This document shows, one piece after another, positions 55,075 to 64,000 of a DNA stretch of 64,000 bases. The notes under the pieces were generated by a model, which searched no databases, was not told where the DNA came from, and worked only from the letters and a program-made list of their open reading frames with translations. Source of the stretch: Lampris incognitus (lineage: Eukaryota; Chordata; Actinopteri; Lampriformes; Lampridae); the NCBI RefSeq assembly GCF_029633865.1, contig NC_079212.1, positions 87,408,986 through 87,472,985 of the forward strand, given 5' to 3'. How positions within the stretch are numbered: the first letter of the stretch is position 1; every line of letters starts with the position of its first letter. The position numbers and the translations under genes were made by a program.

Positions 55075-58000
55075 TCAAGGTTAGGTGTTTCCCCTGAAGA
55101 GGTTTGGGTTAAGTGAAGTTTAGTGTTTCCCCTGAAGAAGTTTGGGTTATGTGAAGTTCAGTGTTTCCCCTGAGGAAGTTTGGGTTATGTGAAGTTCAGT
55201 GTTTCCCCTGAGGAAGATTGGGTTACGTGAAGTTCAGTGTTTCCCCTTTAGAAGTTTGGGTTATGTGAAGTTCAGTGTTTCCCCTGAAGAAGTTTGGGTT
55301 AGGTGAAGTTCAGCGTTTCCCCTGAAGAAGTTTGGGTTAGGTGAAGTTCAGTGTTTCCCCTGAAGAAGTTTGGGTTAGGTGAAGTTCAGTGTTTCCCCTG
55401 AAGAAGTTTGGGTTATGTGAAGTACAGTGTTTCCCCGGAAGAAGTTTGAGTTAGGTGAAGTCCAGTGGTTGCCCAGTAGAAGTTTGGGTTATGTGAAGTA
55501 ATCAGTGTTTCCCCTGAAGAAGTTTGGGTTATGTGAAGTTCAGTGTTTCCCCTGAAGAAGTTCGGGTTAGGTGAAGTACAGTGTTTCCCCTGAAGAAGTT
55601 TGAGTTAGGTGAAGTCCAGTGGTTGCCCAGTAGAAGTTTGGGTTATGTGAAGTAATCAGTGTTTCCCCTGAATACGTTCGGGTTAGGTGAAGTTCAGTGT
55701 TTCCCCTGAAGAAGTTCGGGTTAGGTGAAGTTCAGTGTTTCCCCTGAAAAAGTTTGGGTTATGTGAAGTTCAGTGTTTCCCCTGAAGAAGTTTGGGTTAT
55801 GTGAAGATCAGTGTTTCCCCTGAAGAAGTTTGGGTTATGTGAAGTTCAGTGTTTCCCCTGAAAAAGTTTGGGTTATGTGAAGTTCAGCGTTTCCCCTGAA
55901 GAATTTTTGGTTAGGTGAAGTTCAGTGTGTCCCTTGAAGAAGTTTGGGTTAGGTGAAGTTCAGTGTTTCCCCTGAAGAAGTTGGGTTAGTTGAATCAGTG
56001 TTTCCCCTGAAGAAGTTTGGGTTATGTGAAGTTCAGTGTTTCCCCTGAAGAGGTTTGGGTTATGTGAAGTACAGTGTTTCCCCTGAAGAAGTTTGAGTTA
56101 GGTGAAGTCCAGTGGTTGCCCAGTAGAAGTTTGGGTTATGTGAAGTAATCAGTGTTTCCCCTGAAGAAGTTTGGGTTATGTGAAGTTCAGTGTTTCCCCT
56201 GAAGAAGTTCGGGTTAGGTGAAGTACAGTGTTTCCCCTGAAGAAGTTTGAGTTAGGTGAAGTCCAGTGGTTGCCCAGTAGAAGTTTGGGTTATGTGAAGT
56301 AATCAGTGTTTCCCCTTTAGAAGTTTGGGTTATGTGAAGTTCAGTGTTTCCCCTGAAGAAGTTTGGGTTAGGTTAAGTTCAGCGTTTCCCCTGAAGAAGT
56401 TTGGGTTAGGTGAAGTTCAGTGTTTCCCCTGAAGAAGTTTGGGTTAGGTGAAGTTCAGTGTTTCCCCTGAAGAAGTTTGGGTTATGTGAAGTACAGTGTT
56501 TCCCCTGAAGAAGTTTGAGTTAGGTGAAGTCCAGTGGTTGCCCAGTAGAAGTTTGGGTTATGTGAAGTAATTAGTGTTTCCCCTGAAGAAGTTTGGGTTA
56601 TGTGAAGTTCAATGTTTCCCCTGAAGAAGTTCGGGTTAGGTGAAGTACAGTGTTTCCCCTGAAGAAGTTTGAGTTAGGTGAAGTCCAGTGGTTGCCCAGT
56701 AGAAGTTTGGGTTATGTGAAGTAATCAGTGTTTCCCCTGAATAAGTTCGGGTTAGGTGAAGTTCAGTGTTTCCCCTGAAGAAGTTCGGGTTAGGTGAAGT
56801 TCAGTGTTTCCCCTGAAAAAGTTTGGGTTATGTGAAGTTCAGTGTTTCCCCTGAAGAAGTTTGGGTTATGTGAAGTTCAGTGTTTCCCCTGAAGAAGTTT
56901 GGGTTATGTGAAGTTCAGTGTTTCCCCTGAAAAAGTTTGGGTTATGTGAAGTTCAGCGTTTCCCCTGAAGAATTTTTGGTTAGGTGAAGTTCAGTGTGTC
57001 CCTTGAAGAAGTTTGGGTTAGGTGAAGTTCAGTGTTTCCCCTGAAGAAGTTGGGTTAGTTGAATCAGTGTTTCCCCTGAAGAAGTTTGGGTTATGTGAAG
57101 TTCAGTGTTTCCCCTGAAGAAGTTTGGGTTATGTGAAGTACAGTGTTTCCCCTGAAGAAGTTTGAGTTAGGTGAAGTCCAGTGGTTGCCCAGTAGAAGTT
57201 TGGGTTATGTGAAGTAATCAGTGTTTCCCCTGAAGAAGTTTGGGTTATGTGAAGTTCAGTGTTTCCCCTGAAGAAGTTCGGGTTAGGTGAAGTACAGTGT
57301 TTCCCCTGAAGAAGTTTGAGTTAGGTGAAGTCCAGTGGTTGCCCAGTAGAAGTTTGGGTTATGTGAAGTAATCAGTGTTTCCCCTGAATAAATTCGGGTT
57401 AGGTGAAGTTCAGTGTTTCCCCTGAAGTAGTTCGGGTTAGGTGAAGTTCAGTGTTTCCCCTGAAAAAGTTTGGGTTATGTGAAGTTCAGTGTTTCCCCTG
57501 AAGAAGTTTGGGTTATGTGAAGTTCAGTGTTTCCCCTGAAGAAGTTTGGGTTATGTGAAGTTCAGTGTTTCCCCTGAAAAAGTTTGGGTTATGTGAAGTT
57601 CAGCGTTTCCCCTGAAGAATTTTTGGTTAGGTGAAGTTCAGTGTGTCCCTTGAAGAAGTTTGGGTTAGGTGAAGTTCAGTGTTTCCCCTGAAGAAGTTGG
57701 GTTAGTTGAATCAGTGTTTCCCCTGAAGAAGTTTGGGTTATGTGAAGTTCAGTGTTTCCCCTGAAGAAGTTTGGGTTATGTGAAGTACAGTGTTTCCCCT
57801 GAAGAAGTTTGAGTTAGGTGAAGTCCAGTGGTTGCCCAGTAGAAGTTTGGGTTATGTGAAGTAATCAGTGTTTCCCCTGAAGAAGTTTGGGTTATGTGAA
57901 GTTCAGTGTTTCCCCTGAAAAAGTTGGATTATGTGAAGTTCAGTGTTTCCCCTGAAGAAGTTTGGGTTATGTGAAGTTCAGTGTTTCCCCTGAAAAAGTT

Positions 58001-58335
58001 GGGTTATGTGAAGTTCAGTGTTTCCCCTTTAGAAGTTTGGGTTAGGCGAATCAGTGTTTCCCCTGAAGAAGTTTGGGCTATGTGAAGTTCAGTGTTTCCC
58101 CTGAAGAAGTTTGGGTTATGTGAAGTTCATTGTTTCCCCTGAAGAAGTTTGGGTTAGGTGAAGTTCGGTGTTTCCCCTGAAGAAGTTTGGGTTATGTGAA
58201 GTTCAGTGTTTCCCCTGAAGAAATTTGGGTTAGGTGAAGTTCAATGTGTCCCCTGAAGAAGTTTGGGTTAGGTGAAGTTCAGTGTGTCCCTTGAAGACGT
58301 TTGGGTTAGGTGAAGTTCAGTGTTTCCCCTGAAGG
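55075..58335. repeat. 38-bp minisatellite with higher-order repeats
   Basis: Over 80 tandem units of about 38 bp based on TTCAGTGTTTCCCCTGAAGA + AGTTTGGGTTATGTGAAG. The variant GTGGTTGCCCAGTAG marks higher-order structure: it occurs at 55465, 55619, 56112, 56266, 56534, 56688, 57181, 57335 and 57828. Spacings of exactly 647 bp recur five times, and the first four marks reappear 1069 bp later. No open frame of note. Confidence 0.97.
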
Positions 58336-58487
58336 GGTTAAAAACCAGGTGAAGGCTTAAAGGGCAGGACCGATGATGCAGAAAAGGGAACTACTTCCTG
58401 AAAGCCATTGTAATTGTGTCACGTTGTTTGGTGAAAGATAGCAACTTAACGGACATTTATTCAAGTGAGAATATTTTCTAAGTGAGA

Positions 58488-58857
58488 ATATCTTCGTTCC
58501 AACCCTCACCTATGGTCATGAGAAGGTAAATGAGCTTTGGGTAGGGACCAAAAGGGGGAGATCACGGATACAAGTGGCTGAAATTAGTTTCCTCCTTAGG
58601 GTGTCTGGGCTCAGCCTTAGAGATAGGGTGAGGAGTTCGGACATCCGGAGGGAGCTCGGAGTAGAGCCGCTGCTCCTTCGTGTCGAAAGGAGCCAGTTGA
58701 GGTGGTTCAGGCATCTGATTAGGATGCCCCAGGAGGAGCTGGAGGGCGTTGTTGGGGAGAGGGACGTCTGGAGTGCCCTATTTAGTTTGCTGCCACCGCG
58801 ACCCGACCCTGGAGAAGCAGCTGATGATGAGATGAGATGAGATGAGATGAGATGAGA
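58488..58857 (+). pseudogene. Rex3-like LINE, 3' terminal fragment with GATGA tail
   Basis: The frame contains AEISFLLRVSGLSLRDRVRSSD, RRELGVEPLLLRVERSQLRW and LLPPRPDPGEA, the ORF2 C-terminus, followed directly by a GATGA repeat tail (58825-58857), typical of Rex3 3' ends. It matches the minus-strand block at 36841-38170 but is severely 5'-truncated, with an internal deletion after RMPQE. Confidence 0.8.
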
Positions 58858-60429
58858 ATATTTCAGGTTTCCACGTTAAAGTCTCACTGAGTCTTAAATA
58901 TAACCGTCTCCCCCTCACGTCAACATTTTTTTAGCACACAACATTTGTAGGTCGGTGTGTGTATACGTATGCTATGTGTGTGTTTGTGTGATTGCCTGTC
59001 CCCTGCTCAGATTGGCTTTCTTTGGCAGGGGGAGGTTAGCTGAGCTGCAGCAAACATGATTTCATGCTCTGTCCTTCACAGTAGCAGTTTATGGAACAAA
59101 AGCGCGGCCATCTTTACCTTGCAGTGATGATGCTGTTAGCACCGGGCGTCTGTGCAGCACAGAGGTCAGATTCAACTAGAAATCATGAAACTCTTGCGTC
59201 AAATGGTTCACGACACGGAGCAGCTCCAATCCCCCTCTGACAAGCACGCGCCGAGTAACAGCTAGAACGTAGCTCAGCCATAAGCCATTCTGATGGGTGA
59301 TCACGGCTGTGGTCGTGGTGATGTTAATGACGGCAGTCATCTGTCAACCAAACTGCTTTTCCTTAGATCAACTTGTCACTTTTCTTCTTCATCACAGCAG
59401 AAGAACCTTCTGGAATGACAGACTGGGAAAGCCGCGTGCGGTGCGCAGGCCGGATAACAGAGCTGTTCCCACCACAGACTGCCACCTCTGTGCCGCGTGT
59501 CTCCACAGCTGCAGTGTGGTGGCAGCCTGAGTGACTCTGTCACTTGGGAAGGTGGTTAATCCACCGCGCCAGCTCATTTAGGAGCTGCCTGTGCACAGCA
59601 GCCCATTAAGATGCAGTTGTGCACAAGCTGGCATCACATGCTGCTGAGCCAATACATCGGGTGACGATGGGCTGAAGGATCTAGGACTGAGACGGGTTGC
59701 GATTTTTTTGGGGGGGGGGGGGTTAGCCCGCAGTGCCATAGTTTTTCATCAGATTTCATTCTGGGGGACAATACATCTCAACCCCCCCCCCACCCAATTC
59801 TCCTCTCGCCTCTCTCTGGTCCCCACAGCGATCGAGACAGGCAGGGGATGCTGAGAGGCGCCACAGACGTCACTGACATTGACATTACCTCTGTGATCAT
59901 TAAGTGTGAATTGGCTAAATGAATTGCCAATTCTAGAGGACTTAGTCACAGCATATGGGTTCGTCTGTGCGCCTGCGTGCACCTCCCAACAGTGGGGGTT
60001 CGTGAAAATGCAGCACAACAACCAGATTCTCGCTCCCCCTTGGCTTTTTTTTCCCCATTCCTCCCTTGTGCCTCTTCATCCCTGGCCAACCAGCTATCTC
60101 TCACAAGCCGCGTGAAATCCAATAAGCTATTACACTAGCATCGATCTGTTTCACACCCAAACATTTGCATTGGAAACAAAATAAAAAAGGCCAATAAGGC
60201 GGGAGGAGTGGGTGAGGCCGAGCCGTTGTGTTCGTTTCAGCGGAGAGATGGTGCGAAGGATGGGAAGCTCCGTTCAGATTTATAGAGTTTGGCATCTGTT
60301 TAACACTCTGACGCCCCCACAGAACTTGTTGGATCGATGCTGTCTCTCCTGCGAGGGTGCTGTGGTGTTCACCGACCTGATGTCCCCGTAAACCAGTCAG
60401 TCATTAAGGATGGTGGTCAGAAGATGCTG
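58858..60429. other. No gene recognised
   Basis: Complex sequence with G/C homopolymers (59709-59722 and 59782-59792). No supportable coding sequence or repeat family. Confidence 0.5.
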
Positions 60430-62107
60430 CTCCTTCAGCCTGTCTGAGAGACCATGTGAGAGACTATGAGAGAGACTATGTGGGAGACTATGAGATAGAC
60501 TATGGGAGACTATGACAGACTATATGAGGGACTATGAGAGAGACTATATGAGAGACTGTGTGGGAGACTATGAGACAGGCTATGAGACTATGTGAGACTA
60601 AGTGTGAGACTAAGACAGAGACTATGAGACTGTGAGAGACTATAAGAGAGACTATGTGAGACTGAGAGAGACTGAGCCTATGAAAGAGACTATAAGACCA
60701 TGAGAAACTATGAGAGATATTATGAGAGAGACTGTGAGAGACTATGTGAGAGACTATGGGAGAGACTATGAGAGAGACTATAGGGGAGACTATGTGAGAT
60801 ACTATTAGAGAGACTATGTGAGAAACTATAAAAGAAACTATGAGAGAGACTATGTGAGAGATTACGAGAGAGACTACAAGAGAGACTACGAGAGTGACTA
60901 TGAGAGAGACTGTGAGAGACTATGAGAGGGACTGTGTGTTCGATTATGTTGGAGACTTTAAGAGAGACTATGAGAGAGACTGCGAGAGACTATGAGAGGG
61001 ACTGTGTTCGATATGTTGGAGACTTTAACAGAGACTATGAGAGAGACTGCGAGAGACTGTGAGAGGGACTGTGTTCGATATGTTGGAGACTTTAAGAAAG
61101 ACTGTGAGAGACTATGAGAGGGACTATGTGTTCGATTATGTTGGAGACTTTAAGAGAGACTACGAGAGACTATGAGAGAGACTATAAGAGAGACTGTGCG
61201 AGAGACTATAAAAGAGACTATAAGAGAGACTACGAGAGAGACTATGAGAGAGACTGTGAGACTATAAGAGAGACTGCGAGAGAGACTATAAGAGAGACTA
61301 CGAGAGAGACTATAAGAGAGACTATGAGAGAGACTGTGAGAGACTATTAGAGAGACTATGTGAGAAACTATAAAAGAAACTGTGAGAGAGATTACGAGAG
61401 AGACTACAAGAGAGACTACGAGAGTGACTATGAGAGAGACTGTGAGAGACTATGAGAGGGACTATGTGTTCGATTATGTTGGAGACTTTAAGAGAGACTA
61501 TGAGAGAGACTGCGAGAGACTATGAGAGGGACTGTGTTCGATATGTTGGAGACTTTAACAGAGACTATGAGAGAGACTGCGAGAGACTGAGAGGGACTGT
61601 GTTCGATATGTTGGAGACTTTAAGAAAGACTGTGAGAGACTATGAGAGGGACTATGTGTTCGATTATGTTGGAGACTTTAAGAGAGACTATGAGAGAGAC
61701 TGCGAGAGAGAGTATAAGAGAGACTACGAGAGAGACTATAAGAGAGACTATAAAACAGACTACGAGAGAGACTATGAGAGAGATTGTGAGAGACTATGAG
61801 AGGGACTGTGAGAGACTATGAGAGGGACTGTGTGTTCGATTATGTTGGAGACTTTAAGAGAGACTATAAGAGAGACTGCGAGAGAGACTATAAGAGAGAC
61901 TACGAGAGAGACTACAAGAGAGACTATAAGAGAGACTACGAGAGAGACTATGAGGGAGACTGTGAGAGAGACTATGAGAGAGACTATGAGAGACTATGAG
62001 AGGGACTGTGAGAGACTATGAGAGAGACTGTGTGTTCGATTATGTTGGAGACTTTAAGAGAGACTATAAGAGAGACTATAAGAGAGACTATGAGAGAGAC
62101 AGCGAGA
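60430..62107. repeat. 12-bp minisatellite with segmental duplication
   Basis: Built from GAGAGAGACTAT and GAGAGACTATGA-type units with an embedded marker GTTCGATTATGTTGGAGACT. A block near 60800-61140 recurs about 530-542 bp later. Because the unit is 12 bp, frames such as RDYERDYKRDY stay open; these are artefacts and not genes. Confidence 0.95.
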
Positions 62108-62126
62108 GCGAGCGGTGTTCTCTGGT

Positions 62127-62164
62127 GTGATGCACCAGCGTCTCACATGACGCTGGTGCATCAC
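62127..62164. repeat. Perfect 16-bp inverted repeat
   Basis: Arms 62127-62142 (GTGATGCACCAGCGTC) and 62149-62164 are exact reverse complements around TCACAT. It follows immediately on the 12-bp minisatellite. Confidence 0.9.
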
Positions 62165-62645
62165 AGCGTCATGCGGGTCTCCGCCACACAGATTTACACG
62201 AAGCAGCGGACAAAGTTTGACCTTTAAGTTTTAAAAGGGTGTAAAATGAGCCGTGGATTTACTGGCTGCAGGACCAGAATAGGCTCCGGTCGACCACAGC
62301 GGAAACACAATGACCACAGGGCTGACTGTAAAAAGACTGACACGCACTCACAACATCGTGTCCTCTGCAGAGACGCGGGCCTCCGTCTGTGGATGCGACG
62401 CTTCTGATACATTCCCGTCTCAGACACATGTACAGTGCCGTCTCAGACACATGACCGAGTCCGACGTCTTTGGTCTGTTTGAGGTTTCAGGAAGCCTGGT
62501 AGAAACTGTAATACAAGAAATAACAGACTTTTATTTTGTATTTTAGGAGGAGTAAGGAAGTAAAAAAAAGGTAAATGACATGTCAAGATTGAATGGGTCA
62601 TGCAAATAGTGCGTCTAATTCTCCTCCAAAGAAAAAAATTATATT
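62165..62645. other. No gene recognised
   Basis: Intervening sequence with no supportable feature. Confidence 0.5.
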
Positions 62646-62658
62646 TGAGATATGACAT

Positions 62659-63045
62659 ATATGGGCGGCACGGTGGCGCAGTGGTTAGCGCGGTCGCCTC
62701 ACAGCAGAGAGGTCATGGGTTCGAGCCCAGAGGTAGTCCAACCTTGGGGGTCGTGCCGGGCTGTCCTCTGTGTGGAGTTTGCATGTTCTCCCCGTGTCTG
62801 CGTAGGTTTCCTTCGGGGGCCCCGGTTTCCCCCCACAGTCCAAAAGCATGTAGGTCAGGTGAATCGGCTGTACTAATTTACCCCTAGGTGTGAATATGTG
62901 TGTGTGTGTATCTCGGCCCTGTGTGATGGTCTGGCGGTCTGTCCAGGGCGTCTCCCCGTCTGCCGCCCAGTGACTGCTGGGATAGGCTCCAGTATCCCCG
63001 CGACCCTGAGAGCAGGATAAGCGGTTGGGGTGATGGATGGATGGG
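62659..63045 (+). mobile_element. Full-length tRNA-derived SINE with 13-bp target duplication
   Basis: Flanked by TGAGATATGACAT at 62646-62658 and 63046-63058, a perfect 13-bp target duplication typical of LINE-driven insertion. The head has a pol III A-box (TGGCGCAGTGG, about 62674-62684) and B-box (GGGTTCGAGCCC, 62717-62728). The body includes TGTGGAGTTTGCATGTTCTC and the end is GGATAAGCGGTTGGGGTGATGGATGGATGG. It is related to the DANA-like SINE type widespread in teleosts. Truncated relatives lie at 11451-11620, 16324-16707 and 35013-35150. Confidence 0.9.
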
Positions 63046-63058
63046 TGAGATATGACAT

Positions 63059-63380
63059 CATCATCTCCAGAAGACCGTGGTGCTCGGGAGCTCCTGTGTC
63101 GACTGTTCACCTGCTCCTCTGCATCCGGGCGTTGTTGCGAAGGAAGGAGTTTGATTGCCGGTGGTTTTGCAGTTTGGCCAAGTCGCAGCAGATACTTTAG
63201 CGGGGTGATTATGACCACTGTGAGACCTCAGGAGTCTTGGCATGTCATGAGGGATAATTTAAACCACGGGGGGGGGGCTCCTGTTCCACCTCTTTCTACC
63301 GGGACTTTCCTTCCTTCTTCCCCTGCACCGTAAAGAAGACTTGTCAAGACTGGGAGCCCCCGTTGTGAGAGCGGCTCCAC
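63059..63380. other. No gene recognised
   Basis: Short intervening sequence with a G run at 63269-63277. No supportable feature. Confidence 0.5.
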
Positions 63381-64000
63381 AGTCCCAGCAGCCCTACACT
63401 GTCCCAGCAGCCCTTCACTGTCTCAGCAGCCCTCCGCTGTCTCAGCAGCCCTCCATTGTCCCAGCAGCCCTCCACTGTCCCAGCAGTCCTCCACTGTCCC
63501 AGCAGCCCTCCACTGTCTCAGCAGCCCTCCACTGTCTCAGAAGCCCTCCACTGTCACAGCAGCCCTCCACTGTCCCAGCAGCCCTACACTGTCCCAGCAG
63601 CCCTACACTGTCCCAGCAGCCCTACACTGTCCCAGCAGCCCTACACTGTCCCAGCAGCCCTCCACTGTCTCAGCAGCCCTCCGCTGTCTCAGAAGCCCTC
63701 CGCTATCCCAGCAGCCCTACACTGTCCCAGCAGTCCTCCACTGTCCCAGCAGCCCTCCACTGTCCCAGCAGCCCTCCACTGTCTCAGAAGCCCTCCGCTA
63801 TCCCAGCAGCCCTCCACTGTCCCAGCAGCCCTCCGCTGTCCCAGCAGCCCTCCACTGTCTCAGAAGCCCTCCACTATCCCAGCAGCCCTACACTGTCCCA
63901 GCAGTCCTCCACTGTCCCAGCAGCCCTCCACTGTCCCAGCAGCCCTCCACTGTCTCAGCAGCTCTTCACTGTCTCAGAAGCCCTCCACTGTCCCAGCAGC
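63381..64000. repeat. 19-bp minisatellite running off the window
   Basis: More than 30 copies of CCCAGCAGCCCTCCACTGT with TACACTGT, CCGCTGT and TCTCAGAAG variants. It continues past the last base of the window. Confidence 0.97.

Noticed and set aside
61114..62227. Frames of RDYERDY and RETIRET repeats
   Set aside because: A 12-bp tandem unit keeps every forward phase open; no unique sequence or start context.
62663..62735. Functional tRNA gene
   Set aside because: A- and B-boxes are present, but the cloverleaf is degenerate and the sequence is the head of a SINE with a 13-bp target duplication.

Overview
The window reads as teleost fish nuclear DNA. It holds one clear host gene, a NeuroD-family bHLH transcription factor closest to neurod4 (coding exon 9475-10497, + strand). 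Around it are transposable elements typical of fish (Ty3/gypsy LTR elements, a Rex3/RTE-like LINE, an L1/Tx1-like LINE, tRNA-derived SINEs, a THAP-containing DNA transposon), long CA/GA microsatellites and several minisatellites. No bacterial operon, CRISPR array, rRNA gene or functional tRNA gene was seen.

Layout. 1-2007: telomere-like CCCTAA repeats, microsatellites and a 50-bp minisatellite. 2008-6422: a 4.4-kb Ty3/gypsy element (copy A, - strand, CsRn1/Kabuki-like) inserted into that minisatellite, which resumes at 6427. 6614-11300: CpG-rich flank, inferred noncoding exon 1, intron 1, coding exon and 3' UTR of neurod4. 11451-16790: SINE pieces, a broken L1-type reverse transcriptase between two direct repeats, a LINE 3' end split by a foldback MITE, and a composite SINE. 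16996-23687: remains of an ISL2EU/THAP-type DNA transposon (a start-proximal fragment of a YqaJ/SWIM-associated gene on +, a THAP exon on -), itself hit by a 763-bp solo LTR and a 4.5-kb Mag-like Ty3/gypsy element (copy C). 23845-24252: SINE. 24643-29055: copy B of the CsRn1-like element, + strand. 29056-33120: mostly single-copy sequence with one weak exon candidate. 33125-44290: dispersed 'GATGGCGGC' repeats, a TRIM-like mini LTR element, SINE and LINE fragments, a Rex3 block, a CpG-rich gene-like segment and the 3' end of another gypsy element. 44570-50430: satellites and purine tracts around a possible 5' exon. 51394-52050: a tandem and inverted array of the TRIM-like element. 52820-53168: SINE. 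55075-58335: a 38-bp minisatellite with exact 647-bp and 1069-bp higher-order periods. 58488-58857: Rex3 3' end. 60430-62107: a 12-bp minisatellite. 62659-63045: a full-length SINE with a 13-bp target duplication. 63381-64000: a 19-bp minisatellite running off the window.

How it fits together. The only host gene supported with confidence is neurod4; nearly everything else is mobile or satellite DNA. Copies A and B are almost identical, lie in opposite orientation and flank neurod4 over about 18 kb. Each has its own one-base homopolymer frameshift in pol. Copy B and copy C have almost identical LTR pairs, so they are recent. Apart from the bHLH gene, all functional statements come from sequence recognition without database searches.
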